Positions 35,950 to 44,449 of a DNA stretch of 64,000 nt are shown in pieces. How positions within the stretch are numbered: the stretch's first letter is position 1; every line of letters begins with the position of its first letter. The translations under genes were made by a program, and so were the position numbers. The notes beneath the pieces are model-generated. The model ran no database searches and was not told the DNA's origin. It saw only the letters and a program-made list of their open reading frames with translations. The stretch is from VAZQ01 sp963807865 (GTDB lineage: Bacteria; Pseudomonadota; Alphaproteobacteria; Rhizobiales; Xanthobacteraceae): assembly GCA_963807865.1 (NCBI GenBank), contig CAWEDK010000031.1, positions 124,001-188,000 of the forward strand, written 5' to 3'.

Positions 35950-37221
35950 ATGACGCCCGCGAGTTCACCCCTTCTTCGTCGCCATCGCGACGAAGCGAGT
36001 TCTCCTGTCAGTCTCTCCACAGCGCCGTCGGGCGATGCGCGCACTTACTGGCGCGATGCCTTCCATCGGATTCGCGCCGAAACCGAACGGCGCGCCGCTC
36101 CGCTGGGGCCGGAAGACCAGACAGTGCAATCGATGCCGGATGCCAGCCCGACCAAATGGCACCGCGCGCATATGACCTGGTTCTTCGAGCAGTTTCTGCT
36201 GATGCCGCATCTCGCCCGCTACCAGGCGTTCGATGACCGCTTCGGATATCTATTCAATTCCTACTACGTCGCCGCAGGTCCGCGTCATGCGCGTCCGCAA
36301 CGCGGACTGTTGACGCAGCCCGACTGCGCACGCGTCGCCGCGTATCGCGCGCATGTCGATGCGGCGGTCGAGCGATTGCTCGCGACCGTCCCCGACGCCG
36401 GACTCGCCCCAGTGCTGCGAATCGTGGAAATCGGTCTCCATCATGAACAGCAGCACCAGGAATTGCTGCTGACCGACATCCTGCACGCGTTCGCGCAGAA
36501 TCCGGTCGCGCCCTGTTACGACGCCGCTTGGTGTGCGCCGCCATCGCCGCCGCCCTCCGATGTCTACGCGGCAATTCCTTCGGGTCTCCACAGCGTCGGA
36601 TTTGCCGGCGACGGCTACAGTTTCGACAACGAGGGGCCGGAACATCAGGTCTTCATCGGTCCGGTGCGCATCGCCCGCCGGCTGGTCCGCAATGCGCAAT
36701 GGCTGGAGTTTATCGCGGACGGCGGCTACGCCACGCCCTCGCTCTGGCTGTCTGATGGCTGGGCGGCCATCGCGACGGAGAACTGGAAGGCGCCGGGCTA
36801 CTGGCGCAACATCGATGGCGCCTGGTTCACGCTGGCATTGAGCGGCTTGCATCCGGTCGATGGCGACGCCCCGGTGACGCATATCAGCTATTACGAGGCG
36901 GATGCGTTCGCGCGCTGGGCTGGCAGGCATCTGCCGACAGAAACCGAATGGGAAGTGGCGGCGCGGGCCAATCTGCTGGACGACGCGTTCGGGTTCGCTT
37001 GGCAATGGACGGGCAGCGCCTATCTACCCTATCCGGGCTATCGCGCCGCGGAAGGCGCGCTCGGCGAATACAATGGAAAATTCATGATCAACCAGATGGT
37101 GCTGCGCGGCAGCTCGCACGCGACCCCCGAGGGGCATTCGCGTGAGAGCTATCGCAATTTCTTCTATCCGGCCGCGCGCTGGCAGTTCAGCGGTCTGCGG
37201 CTCGCGCAGCACGGAGCGTAA
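35950..37221 (+). CDS. egtB: Ergothioneine biosynthesis sulfoxide synthase EgtB
   Basis: Non-heme iron enzyme that joins trimethylhistidine (hercynine) with gamma-glutamylcysteine or cysteine and oxygen to form the sulfoxide. The 423 residues have a DinB-like N-terminal domain with iron ligands in WHRAH (residues 70-74) and HHEQQH (164-169), then a formylglycine-generating-enzyme-like domain (SVGFAGDGYSFDNEGPEHQV, GRHLPTETEWEVAARANLL, and the C-terminal RNFFYPAARWQFSGLRLA). Two bases before egtD, an operon. No egtC or egtA is visible, suggesting the cysteine-using route or genes elsewhere. It ends with a clean stop and no frameshift. Confidence 0.95.
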   Translation: MTPASSPLLRRHRDEASSPVSLSTAPSGDARTYWRDAFHRIRAETERRAAPLGPEDQTVQSMPDASPTKWHRAHMTWFFEQFLLMPHLARYQAFDDRFGYLFNSYYVAAGPRHARPQRGLLTQPDCARVAAYRAHVDAAVERLLATVPDAGLAPVLRIVEIGLHHEQQHQELLLTDILHAFAQNPVAPCYDAAWCAPPSPPPSDVYAAIPSGLHSVGFAGDGYSFDNEGPEHQVFIGPVRIARRLVRNAQWLEFIADGGYATPSLWLSDGWAAIATENWKAPGYWRNIDGAWFTLALSGLHPVDGDAPVTHISYYEADAFARWAGRHLPTETEWEVAARANLLDDAFGFAWQWTGSAYLPYPGYRAAEGALGEYNGKFMINQMVLRGSSHATPEGHSRESYRNFFYPAARWQFSGLRLAQHGA

Positions 37222-37223
37222 CG

Positions 37224-38195
37224 ATGGGTGTCCAACTCCGCGCGCGCGCATTTGAACCCAACGAAGCGGACAGCGCCTTTGCCAGCGACGTGATCGCGGG
37301 GCTGACGGCGCGCCCGAAATGGCTGTCGCCGAAATATTTCTACGATGCCACCGGGGCGCGGCTGTTCGAAGATATCACGCTGCTGCCGGAGTACTATCCG
37401 ACCCGCGCCGAACTCGCGATCCTGCGGGAGCACGCGGCCGACATCGTGCGGCGCATCCCCGCGGGAGCGGCGCTGATCGAGTTCGGCAGCGGTTCGAGTG
37501 CAAAGGCTCGCACCTTGCTCGCACCCGCGCCGGCGATCGCCGCCTATGTGCCGGTCGATATCTCTCCCGAGATGCTGGCCCACGAGGCCGACAAGGTCAG
37601 GCAGGAATTTCCGAAGCTCTCCGTACTGCCGGTCGAGGCCGATTTTACCAGGCCGTTCGCGTTGCCTGCGGCGGTCGCCAGCATGCCGCGGATCGGCTTC
37701 TTTCCGGGATCGACCATCGGGAATTTCGAGCCGCACGAGGCGTCGGCATTCCTGCGGCACGCGCGGCAGATCCTTGGTCGCGGCGCCACGCTGATCATCG
37801 GGGTGGACCTGGTGAAGGATCCCGCGGTGCTCAACGCGGCTTATAACGACCTCGCCGGCGTCACGGCGAAGTTCAACCTCAACCTGCTCACCCGCATCAA
37901 CCGCGAGCTCAACGGCACATTTGATCCCACGGCGTTCTGCCACCAGGCGTTCTACAACTCAGAACGTCACCGTATCGAGATGCACCTCGCCAGCAAGAAG
38001 CGCCAGAAGGTTCGCGTTGCGGGCCGCATGATCGAATTCCGCGCCGGCGAAACGATCCACACCGAGAACAGCTACAAATATACGCTCGAAGCTTTCGGTG
38101 CGCTCGCGCGCGGCTCCGGATGGAGTCCGGTTTCGGTATGGACCGACCGGAGTCGATATTTCTCCGTGCAGGCTCTCGTCGCTCAAGACGAGTAG
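37224..38195 (+). CDS. egtD: L-histidine N-alpha-methyltransferase EgtD
   Basis: SAM-dependent enzyme that trimethylates histidine to hercynine, the first ergothioneine step. The 323 residues show KWLSPKYFYDATGARLFEDI (substrate loop), YYPTRAELAIL, the SAM motif LIEFGSGSSAKARTLL, YVPVDISPEML, FFPGSTIGNFEP, and the C-terminal MIEFRAGETIHTENSYKY, diagnostic of EgtD. Translation is coupled to egtB (gap two bases). The next gene starts 73 bases later on the same strand. Confidence 0.96.
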   Translation: MGVQLRARAFEPNEADSAFASDVIAGLTARPKWLSPKYFYDATGARLFEDITLLPEYYPTRAELAILREHAADIVRRIPAGAALIEFGSGSSAKARTLLAPAPAIAAYVPVDISPEMLAHEADKVRQEFPKLSVLPVEADFTRPFALPAAVASMPRIGFFPGSTIGNFEPHEASAFLRHARQILGRGATLIIGVDLVKDPAVLNAAYNDLAGVTAKFNLNLLTRINRELNGTFDPTAFCHQAFYNSERHRIEMHLASKKRQKVRVAGRMIEFRAGETIHTENSYKYTLEAFGALARGSGWSPVSVWTDRSRYFSVQALVAQDE

Positions 38196-38268
38196 GAGTA
38201 GGCTGTGTTGAAGCGCCGGTTCGAGAAGACGGCGCAAGAGCAACGGCCTCGATACGTTCGTTGAGCGC

Positions 38269-39204
38269 ATGCCGATTTGCGAAGCCGATCCCTGGCGCCT
38301 GCAATACTTCGAGCGCGCGAACTGTCCGGCGGACGTCAACATCCCGACCGAGGACAGCGACGCCTGGCTCTGGTATCCCGAGCATCGCTGGGTCTACGAC
38401 AAGATAGCGATCGCGCGCAGCCAGGGCCTCGAGGCCGCGCCGCACGGCGTACGGCCGCCACGTTTTCCGGTGTTCTCGAAGCCGATCACCAACCTTAAGG
38501 GCATGGGCGTCGGCAGCCGCGTCCTACGCTCTGTCGCCGAGTACGACGCGAGCGAGACGGCAGGGCATATGTGGATGCCGCTGCTGGAAGGCCGCCACGT
38601 CAGCTCCGACGTCGCGGTGGTTGCGGGCGGGCCGCGCTGGTGGCGGCACGTCACCGGGACACCCAGCGGGGAGGGTACGTTCGATCATTGGACCGTGCAT
38701 GCCGAGCGCGACGCCGACGTCGAGAGCTATTGCGGCGCCTGGATCAGGCAGCATCTCGCGCGCTACACCGGCATCCTCAACATCGAGACGATCGGCGGCC
38801 GGATGATCGAGGTGCACCTGCGCATGAGCGATCAATGGCCGGATCTCTATGGCGCTGGCTGGGTCGATGCGGTGGTCCAACTTTATCGCGCGCACGAATG
38901 GGACTTCCCGGACGTGAACCGCCGCGACGGCGTCAGTGTCGTGTTGTTCGAACCGCACGGTCTGGATTATCGCCATCCGCCGGACGCCGTAGTCGAACAG
39001 GTGCGGCGGATGCCCGACATCTCGAGCGTGCAGATCACCTTTCACGAAGACAAGGACCCGGGCCAGCACGCCATGCCGCCCGGCGGCTTCCGGCTGGCGG
39101 TGGTGAATGCCTGGAGCCTGGAGGCCGGAGCGGCCGGCCGCGACGTGTTGCGGCGGCATTTCCGGGCGGCGCGCATTGGCACGCCCGGCGCGAGCCCGGT
39201 ATAG
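38269..39204 (+). CDS. Unrecognised protein with ATP-grasp-like features
   Basis: I do not recognise a named family for this 311-residue protein. Seen: FPVFSKPITNLKGMGVGSRV at about residues 68-87, which resembles the ATP-grasp lysine plus glycine-rich loop; MWMPLLEGRHVSSDVAVVAG, like the E-x-x-S-x-D strand; and TGILNIETIGGRMIEVHLRMS at about 170-190, like the final acidic metal-binding strand with an N/H-x-R end. The order fits a compact ATP-grasp ligase, but this is a visual judgement. It is downstream of egtBD (73 bases) and 41 bases before a polysaccharide deacetylase gene, so all four may form one transcript. The reading frame is intact and codon use matches its neighbours. Confidence 0.7.
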   Translation: MPICEADPWRLQYFERANCPADVNIPTEDSDAWLWYPEHRWVYDKIAIARSQGLEAAPHGVRPPRFPVFSKPITNLKGMGVGSRVLRSVAEYDASETAGHMWMPLLEGRHVSSDVAVVAGGPRWWRHVTGTPSGEGTFDHWTVHAERDADVESYCGAWIRQHLARYTGILNIETIGGRMIEVHLRMSDQWPDLYGAGWVDAVVQLYRAHEWDFPDVNRRDGVSVVLFEPHGLDYRHPPDAVVEQVRRMPDISSVQITFHEDKDPGQHAMPPGGFRLAVVNAWSLEAGAAGRDVLRRHFRAARIGTPGASPV

Positions 39205-39245
39205 TCGCGCGCTTTCCCTCCTGCGGACCTCCCGGAGCAATTTGG

Positions 39246-40133
39246 ATGCAGAATGGCCAGGATGCGATAGCGCGCGCGGCGCGCGTCGTTCGCCTCGATC
39301 GCACGTTTCGCTGGCCCGGCGGACGCCATGTCGCGGTCGTGCTCAACGTCGCCTACGAGGGCTGGTCGGATGGCAAGGCGCCCGGCATCGGCCCGATGGG
39401 TAACCCGCTTCCCGCCGGTGCGTTCGACACCAACGCGCTGTCCTGGGGCAGCTACGGCGCAACGCGCGGCATTGACCGCTTGCTGCGATCGCTCGACCGC
39501 GCCGGAACGCGCGCGAGCGTGATGGTGAGCGGCGTCTTCGGTGAGCGAACGCCTGCCGCGGTGCGGGCGATCGTCACGGCCGGCCATGAATTGGTTGCCC
39601 ACTGCTATGCGCAGGACGTTATCCCGGCGCAGCTTTCCCCCGACCAGGTCAAAGCCGACATCGCCAGGACCACCGCGGCGCTGGAGGCGGCAGCCGGTCA
39701 GCGGCCACGCGGCTGGGTCAGTCCGCGCGGCACGCCCTCCGCGGACAGCGCGCGCTTCCTGGCGGAGGCGGGTTACACTTGGCAGGGCGACGTGTTCGAC
39801 GACGACCGTCCCTATCTGCAGACGTTCGACGGCGGCGGCAAGATCGTCGCCATCCCGCTGACGATGGAGGTCAACGATCTGCCGCACGCCATGCGCTTCG
39901 GCCGATCACCCGGGCAATTTGTCGAGCTGTTCGACGAAGCGCTCAGCCATATGCTCAAGGGCGAGGACGAGGCGGTGATCCTCGATGCGACGTGCCATGC
40001 GCATGTCTATGGGCGGCCGACCGGCGCCTGGGCGTTCGAGGAGATCGCCCGCAAGGTCAAGGGACGCGACGATGTCTTCCTGACCACACGCGGCGAGATC
40101 GCAGCACTGGTCAGTAAACTGCTGGGCCAGTGA
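39246..40133 (+). CDS. Polysaccharide deacetylase family protein
   Basis: NodB-fold carbohydrate esterase 4-like protein, 295 residues, nearest in look to the PuuE/allantoinase-like branch. HVAVVLNVAYEGWSDGKAPG stands where the catalytic Asp-Asp occurs in classic deacetylases, then ASVMVSGVFGERTPAAVRAI, ELVAHCYAQDVIPAQLSPDQ with the metal-site His, RGWVSPRGTPSADSARFL, and CHAHVYGRPTGAW near the end. The first acidic pair is altered, so the substrate is probably not a classic polysaccharide. ATG 39246 has GGAG nine bases upstream. Confidence 0.83.
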   Translation: MQNGQDAIARAARVVRLDRTFRWPGGRHVAVVLNVAYEGWSDGKAPGIGPMGNPLPAGAFDTNALSWGSYGATRGIDRLLRSLDRAGTRASVMVSGVFGERTPAAVRAIVTAGHELVAHCYAQDVIPAQLSPDQVKADIARTTAALEAAAGQRPRGWVSPRGTPSADSARFLAEAGYTWQGDVFDDDRPYLQTFDGGGKIVAIPLTMEVNDLPHAMRFGRSPGQFVELFDEALSHMLKGEDEAVILDATCHAHVYGRPTGAWAFEEIARKVKGRDDVFLTTRGEIAALVSKLLGQ

Positions 40134-40193
40134 TTCGTGAACGTTCTGATGCTTGTGTGGACCTAACAGGTGCGCACGGATAATTCGCTCCGA

Positions 40194-40302
40194 CCTCATC
40201 CTGAGGAGGCCGCCGAAGGCGGCCGTCTCGAAGGATGGCGGCGGGCCCGGAGCGCGCGGCCATGCTTCGAGACGCGAACTGCAGTCGCTCCTCAGCATGA
40301 GG
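40194..40302. repeat. 109-bp cruciform-forming intergenic repeat
   Basis: The outer arms CCTCATCCTGAGGAG (40194-40208) and CTCCTCAGCATGAGG (40288-40302) match in 14 of 15 positions. The inner arms CGTCTCGAAGGATG and CATGCTTCGAGACG match in 13 of 14. In between lies the perfect palindrome GGCCGCCGAAGGCGGCC (40208-40224). It occupies the gap between the deacetylase and FAH genes. Confidence 0.75.
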
Positions 40303-40349
40303 AAAAACAGTCGTTGCGCCGGCGGCATATCAAACAAGGAACGTGACAC

Positions 40350-41222
40350 ATGAAAATCGTAGGTTTTGAAGCCGGGGACGGATTGCATCTGGGCGTCGTT
40401 GAGGGCGATCAGGTGATCGACCTGCAAGCGGTCGACAAGAACATCCCGGCCGACCTCGGCGAGGTGCTGCGCCGGAACAACGACGACCTGTCGCCGCTGC
40501 AGGACGCGGCCAAGCGCGCGCCGGCGTCGGCTCGTCGTCCGCTGAAGGGGCTTAAATTCGGGCTGCCGGTGGCGCGGCCCGGCAAGGTGATCTGCCTCGG
40601 CCTCAACTATCTCGATCACGTCAAGGAAGGCCCGCAGCGCGACAATGTGCCGAAATTCCCGACCATCTTCTTCCGCGTCAACACCTCGCTGGTGCCGCAC
40701 GGCCAGCCGATCGTTCGCCCGAAGGCGTCCGAGACGCTCGACTATGAGGCCGAGATGATCTTCGTCATCGGCAAGCGCGCTAAGCATCTCACAATGGAGA
40801 ATGCCTATTCGTGCATCGCCGGCTGGTCCTGCGGCAACGAAGGCTCGGTGCGCGAATTCCAGCGCAAGACCACCCAATGGGACATGGGCAAGAGCTTCGA
40901 TCGCACCGGCGGCTTCGGCCCGTGGATGGTGACCGCCGATGAACTGCCGCCGGGCGGCAAGGGTCTGAAGATCGAGACGCGGCTCAACGGCACGACGCTG
41001 CAGTCCGACAACACCGACAACATGATGTTCCCGGTGGCCGAGACGCTGGTCTATGTGTCGCAGGGCATCACGCTCGAGCCGGGTGATATCTGCTTCACCG
41101 GCACGCCCTCGGGTGTCGGGCATCCGCGCAAGCCGCCGCTCTGGATGAAGCCGGGCGACACGTGCGAGATCGACATCGAGGGGATCGGCGTGTTGTCGAA
41201 TCCGATCGAAGCCGAGAAGTAA
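40350..41222 (+). CDS. Fumarylacetoacetate hydrolase family protein
   Basis: Cleaves or isomerises 2-oxo acids at the end of aromatic-ring pathways (fumarylpyruvate, homoprotocatechuate or related). The 290 residues carry VICLGLNYLDHVKEG, the metal-binding LDYEAEMIFVIGKRAKHL, RTGGFGPWMVTADEL, and GDICFTGTPSGVGHPRKPPL with the C-terminal KPGDTCEIDIEGIGVLSNP. It heads the aromatic region together with two gentisate- or protocatechuate-type dioxygenases, so fumarylpyruvate hydrolysis after gentisate cleavage is a reasonable inference. Exact substrate unknown. Frame intact. Confidence 0.88.
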   Translation: MKIVGFEAGDGLHLGVVEGDQVIDLQAVDKNIPADLGEVLRRNNDDLSPLQDAAKRAPASARRPLKGLKFGLPVARPGKVICLGLNYLDHVKEGPQRDNVPKFPTIFFRVNTSLVPHGQPIVRPKASETLDYEAEMIFVIGKRAKHLTMENAYSCIAGWSCGNEGSVREFQRKTTQWDMGKSFDRTGGFGPWMVTADELPPGGKGLKIETRLNGTTLQSDNTDNMMFPVAETLVYVSQGITLEPGDICFTGTPSGVGHPRKPPLWMKPGDTCEIDIEGIGVLSNPIEAEK

Positions 41223-41273
41223 TTCGGAATCCTGTGATCGCGAGTTATCAACGATGATCGAGCCGCGGGCTTA

Positions 41274-41406
41274 ACCCTCCTCCCGCGAGCGCAGCGAGCG
41301 GTGGGGAGGGTCAACACCGAAGGCGTCGGGGTGGGGGGCTCGCGGATTATCAAAAGATGCCCCCCACCTCCGTCCCCTCCCCACCGCTTCGCGGGGGGAG
41401 GGGACG
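41274..41406. repeat. GC-rich palindromic intergenic repeat (133 bp)
   Basis: The left part CCCTCCTCCCGCGAGCG... GGTGGGGAGGG and the right part CCCCTCCCCACCGCTTCGCGG... GGGGACG are mutually inverted. An inner pair GTGGGGGGCTC and GATGCCCCCCAC is also complementary. The whole could form a long hairpin between the FAH and Bug receptor genes. Related G-rich palindromes are at 43931 and 54021. Confidence 0.7.
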
Positions 41407-41448
41407 ACGCCGGAAGCACAGAACAGAAAAAGCTTGGAGGAAAGAAAC

Positions 41449-42429
41449 ATGAAACTCGTGACGCGGATGCTTTCGGCGCTCTCGATCGCAACAGGCTTGG
41501 TGCTGTCCTCGGCGCCGGTGCAGGCCCAGGACTGGCCGACCCGGCCGATCAAGCTATTGGTCGGCTTCGGCGCGGGCGGTGGTACCGATATCGCGGCGCG
41601 GCTGGTCGGGCAGGCGATGTCCGAAATCCTCGGTCAGCCGGTGGTCGTGGAGAACCGCGTCGGCGCCGGGGGAATGACCGCCGCGGAGGCGGTCGCCAAG
41701 TCGCCGAAGGACGGCTCCATGGCGCTGATGATGAGCAACGCGCACGCCATCTCCGCGGTCATGTACAAGACGCTGCGCTACGATCCGGTCAACGATTTCG
41801 AGATGGTGTCGATGGTGGCGACTGCCGGGCTCGCGCTGGTGACGCGTCCGGACTTTCCGGCGAAGGATCTCGCCGGCACCGTCGCCCTCATCAAGGCAAA
41901 TCCCGGCAAATACAATTTCGGCAGCGCCGGCGCCGGCACGACCCAGCAGTTCGCCGGCGAGCTGATGAAGCAGATCGCCGGGCTCGACATGCGCCACGTG
42001 CCTTACCGCAGCACGCCGGCGGTGCTCGCCGGCATGCTGTCGAACGACGTCGAGATGGTGTTCGAACTGATCCAGACCATCCAGGGGCAGGTCAACTCCG
42101 GCGCGCTCAAGGCGATCGCGGTGACCTCGCCACAACGCAATCCGATCCTGCCGAACGTGCCGACCTTTGCGGAGTCGGGCATGCCGGGCTACGACGTTAC
42201 GAGCTGGTATGGCGTCGCGCTGCCGGCCGGCACGCCGCAGGCGATCGTCCAGAAGATGAACAAGGCGATGGTCGAGCTACTGGCGCGCGACAGCGTGCGG
42301 GACCAGATCCTCAAGCTCGGCGCACAGAACCGCAGCTCGACCCCCGAGCAGCTCAAGACCCACATCGCGGGCGAAATCGCGAAGTGGCAGACGGTGCGCG
42401 AGAAGGCCGGCATCGAGCAGCAGCCGTAG
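41449..42429 (+). CDS. Bug-family periplasmic receptor (second copy)
   Basis: 326-residue tripartite-tricarboxylate-type binding protein. Signal peptide MKLVTRMLSALSIATGLVLS to PVQAQ, mature start DWPTRPIKLLVGFGAGGGTD, then GQPVVVENRVGAGGMTAAEAV, ALRYDPV-type TLRYDPVNDFEMVS and VPTFAESGMPGYDV. ATG 41449 follows GGAGG. No TctAB genes are near. Its place between a fumarylacetoacetate hydrolase and ring-cleavage genes suggests that it senses or captures an aromatic or dicarboxylic acid. It differs clearly from the receptor at 14,827. Confidence 0.88.
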   Translation: MKLVTRMLSALSIATGLVLSSAPVQAQDWPTRPIKLLVGFGAGGGTDIAARLVGQAMSEILGQPVVVENRVGAGGMTAAEAVAKSPKDGSMALMMSNAHAISAVMYKTLRYDPVNDFEMVSMVATAGLALVTRPDFPAKDLAGTVALIKANPGKYNFGSAGAGTTQQFAGELMKQIAGLDMRHVPYRSTPAVLAGMLSNDVEMVFELIQTIQGQVNSGALKAIAVTSPQRNPILPNVPTFAESGMPGYDVTSWYGVALPAGTPQAIVQKMNKAMVELLARDSVRDQILKLGAQNRSSTPEQLKTHIAGEIAKWQTVREKAGIEQQP

Positions 42430-42464
42430 CTCCATCGAATCCAAATGAGAACTGGGCCAGATAG

Positions 42465-42498
42465 ATTCCGGGCTCGCGCCTTCGGCGCGACCCGGAAT
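42465..42498. repeat. 34-bp palindrome ATTCCGGGCTCGCG...
   Basis: ATTCCGGG(C)TCGCGCC (42465-42480) and GGCGCGACCCGGAAT (42484-42498) are inverted around TTC. The same motif, in a longer double form, is at 47505-47600. Intergenic, 36 bases after the Bug receptor stop. Confidence 0.75.
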
Positions 42499-42618
42499 GA
42501 TGGCGTGTTGGGCATCGAAAATCGCTCCGCACGCGCAGTTGACTTGTCGGGATCGGCGCGAGCCATTACGAAGCGACGCGGCGCGCAATGGCGTGCTGCT
42601 AGCTATTGAGAGGGCGAC

Positions 42619-43185
42619 ATGGCACTGAACGTGATTTCGATCTGCGGCTCGTTGCGCAAGGGCTCCTTCAACGTGATGGTGCAGCGCTTGTTACCGTCGC
42701 TGGCGCCGGAAGGCATGACCATCACGCCGGCGCCAAGCTTCGCCGACTTTCCGATCTACAACGCGGACATTCAGAACTCGACCGGCTTCCCGGCAGCCGT
42801 CAACACGCTGGCCGACGCGATCCGCGCCGCCGACGGCGTGATCTTCTGCACGCCGGAATACAATTTCACCATTCCGGGCGGCCTCAAGAACGCCATCGAC
42901 TGGCTCTCGCGGCTGCAGAACCAGCCGTTCGCCGGCAAGCCGGTCGCCCTGCAGTCGGCCTCGCCCGGGCCGGTTGGCGGCGCCCGCGTTCAGTACGATA
43001 TGCGCAAGGCGATGGCGGGCCTCGACGCCCACGTGCTCAACAAGCCGGAAATCTTCATCGGCAACTGCGCCTCGAAGTTCGACGAGAAGACCGGCGAGCT
43101 CAAGGACGAGCAGACGCGGAACTTCATCAAGCAGCAGCTCGCGGCGTTTGCGACCTACATCGCGCGTGTTGCGCCGAAGGGCTGA
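42619..43185 (+). CDS. NADPH-dependent FMN reductase family protein, copy 1
   Basis: Flavodoxin-fold reductase (ChrR/azoreductase-like), reducing FMN, quinones or metals. The 188 residues have the phosphate-binding loop ICGSLRKGSFN, then GVIFCTPEYNFTIPGGLKNAIDWLSR with the flavin-binding PEYN, and KPVALQSASPGPVGGARVQ. ATG 42619 has GAGAGGG upstream. A related copy begins 112 bases after its stop; the two probably arose by tandem duplication. They may supply reduced flavin to oxygenases in this aromatic region (inference). Confidence 0.88.
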   Translation: MALNVISICGSLRKGSFNVMVQRLLPSLAPEGMTITPAPSFADFPIYNADIQNSTGFPAAVNTLADAIRAADGVIFCTPEYNFTIPGGLKNAIDWLSRLQNQPFAGKPVALQSASPGPVGGARVQYDMRKAMAGLDAHVLNKPEIFIGNCASKFDEKTGELKDEQTRNFIKQQLAAFATYIARVAPKG

Positions 43186-43296
43186 CCTGGCTGCGGCCGG
43201 GACCGGCCCGCTAGGGTCCCTTGCCCGGACCGTCCGATCCGCTATCAATGCGGCAACCGGCGCCCTTCGGCGCCGGGCCTATTTTGGGGGTAGATC

Positions 43297-43872
43297 GTGG
43301 CCGATCAGAAACTCGATACCTTGGTGATTTGCGGTTCGCTGCGCAAAGGCTCCTATAACGCCGCGCTGGCGCGGCACCTTCCGGCTCTAGCGCCACCCGG
43401 CCTGGCATTCCGCGACGCGCCGTCGTTTGAAAAAATTCCGATCTACAATTTCGACCTCCAGCAGTCGGGCGGCTTTCCGGCCGAGGTCACGGCGTGGGCC
43501 GATGCCATCCGCAGCGCCGACGCGCTGGTGATCGTCTCTCCCGAATATAACTGGTCGATCCCCGGCGGCCTGAAGAACGCGATCGACTGGGTCTCGCGCA
43601 TGAAGGACCAGCCGTTCAAGGACAAGCCGGTCGCGCTGCAATCCTGCGCCGGCGGCATCCTGGGCGGATCGCGCATGCAGTATCACCTGCGCATGGCGCT
43701 GACCGCGCTCGACACCCACATCCTTGGCCGTCCGGAGGTGATCATCACGTTTGCGCCGCAGAAGTTCGACGAGAAGACGCACGAGCTGAAGGATCAAACC
43801 GCTCTCGACCTGATCAAGCAGCAGCTCGCCGGCTTCGAAAAGTACGCCCGCAAGCTCTGCGGCAAGGCTTGA
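43297..43872 (+). CDS. NADPH-dependent FMN reductase family protein, copy 2
   Basis: 191 residues, same fold as the previous gene: VICGSLRKGSYNAALARHLP, then VIVSPEYNWSIPGGLKNAIDWVSR and KPVALQSCAGGILGGSRMQY. The start is GTG 43297 after GGGGGTAG. Identity with copy 1 is high in the flavin-binding parts and low in the last 40 residues. It is followed by a G-rich palindromic repeat. Confidence 0.88.
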   Translation: MADQKLDTLVICGSLRKGSYNAALARHLPALAPPGLAFRDAPSFEKIPIYNFDLQQSGGFPAEVTAWADAIRSADALVIVSPEYNWSIPGGLKNAIDWVSRMKDQPFKDKPVALQSCAGGILGGSRMQYHLRMALTALDTHILGRPEVIITFAPQKFDEKTHELKDQTALDLIKQQLAGFEKYARKLCGKA

Positions 43873-43930
43873 TTGCGGCATGCAAGGGTTCTTTTGTCAT
43901 TGAGCTATGGCGGCGCCGCGATGGCGGTGC

Positions 43931-44032
43931 GCTCCCTCTCCCCGCAGTGGAGAGGGTTGGGGTGAGGGGGCTCCTGCGCTCTCGACAGTCCGTAACCCCT
44001 CACCCCAACCCTCTCCCAAAGGGAGAGGGAGC
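43931..44032. repeat. G-rich palindromic intergenic repeat (102 bp)
   Basis: GCTCCCTCTCCCCGCAGTGG...GGTTGGGGTGAGGGGG (43931-43970) faces CCCCTCACCCCAACCCTCTCCC...GGGAGAGGGAGC (43996-44032). The arms are near-perfect inverted copies around a 25-base loop. Same general class as the repeats at 41274 and 54021. Confidence 0.8.
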
Positions 44033-44158
44033 CGAGCGTGCCCAGTCGCGAGAGCGACAATTCGGCCCCTCGATGCGGCCGAAGCCCGGCAGGGACTCGC
44101 TTCATTCTGGACGTTGCCCTAATTTGACGTGGACGTGGCCCGCAACCGAGGTGCGGCG

Positions 44159-44449
44159 ATGACCGACTACCGGCTCAGCAAGCTGTTCTACGATCTGCAC
44201 AACGACCCGAAGCTGGCGGCGGAGTACCGCGCCGACATGCCGGGCTTCCTGCATCGCTACGACATCTCGCCGGAAATGCGCGAGGCCGTGCTCAGCGACG
44301 ACGTCGGCAAGATCGCGCCGCACGTCAACGCCTACCTGCTGCGATTCTATTTTCAGGTGCGCGGAATGCCGCAGCCCGAGTTCATGGCGCGGCTCAACGC
44401 GCTCAGCGGCAAGGGCGAGCAGCCGCAGAAAGAGGCCGCGCATGGCTGA
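44159..44449 (+). CDS. LigA-type small subunit (protocatechuate 4,5-dioxygenase alpha-like)
   Basis: 96-residue helical protein: MTDYRLSKLFYDLHNDPKLA, then MPGFLHRYDISPEMREAVLS and VNAYLLRFYFQVRGMP, matching the LigA domain that caps the active site of LigB-type extradiol dioxygenases. It overlaps the LigB-type gene by eight bases, so the two subunits are translationally coupled, as for protocatechuate 4,5-dioxygenase. I chose ATG 44159; an in-frame ATG ten codons upstream has no ribosome site. Confidence 0.85.
   Translation: MTDYRLSKLFYDLHNDPKLAAEYRADMPGFLHRYDISPEMREAVLSDDVGKIAPHVNAYLLRFYFQVRGMPQPEFMARLNALSGKGEQPQKEAAHG

Noticed and set aside
41274..44032. G-rich palindromes as terminators
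   Set aside because: They can fold but have no T-runs and recur at non-terminal positions; listed as repeats instead.
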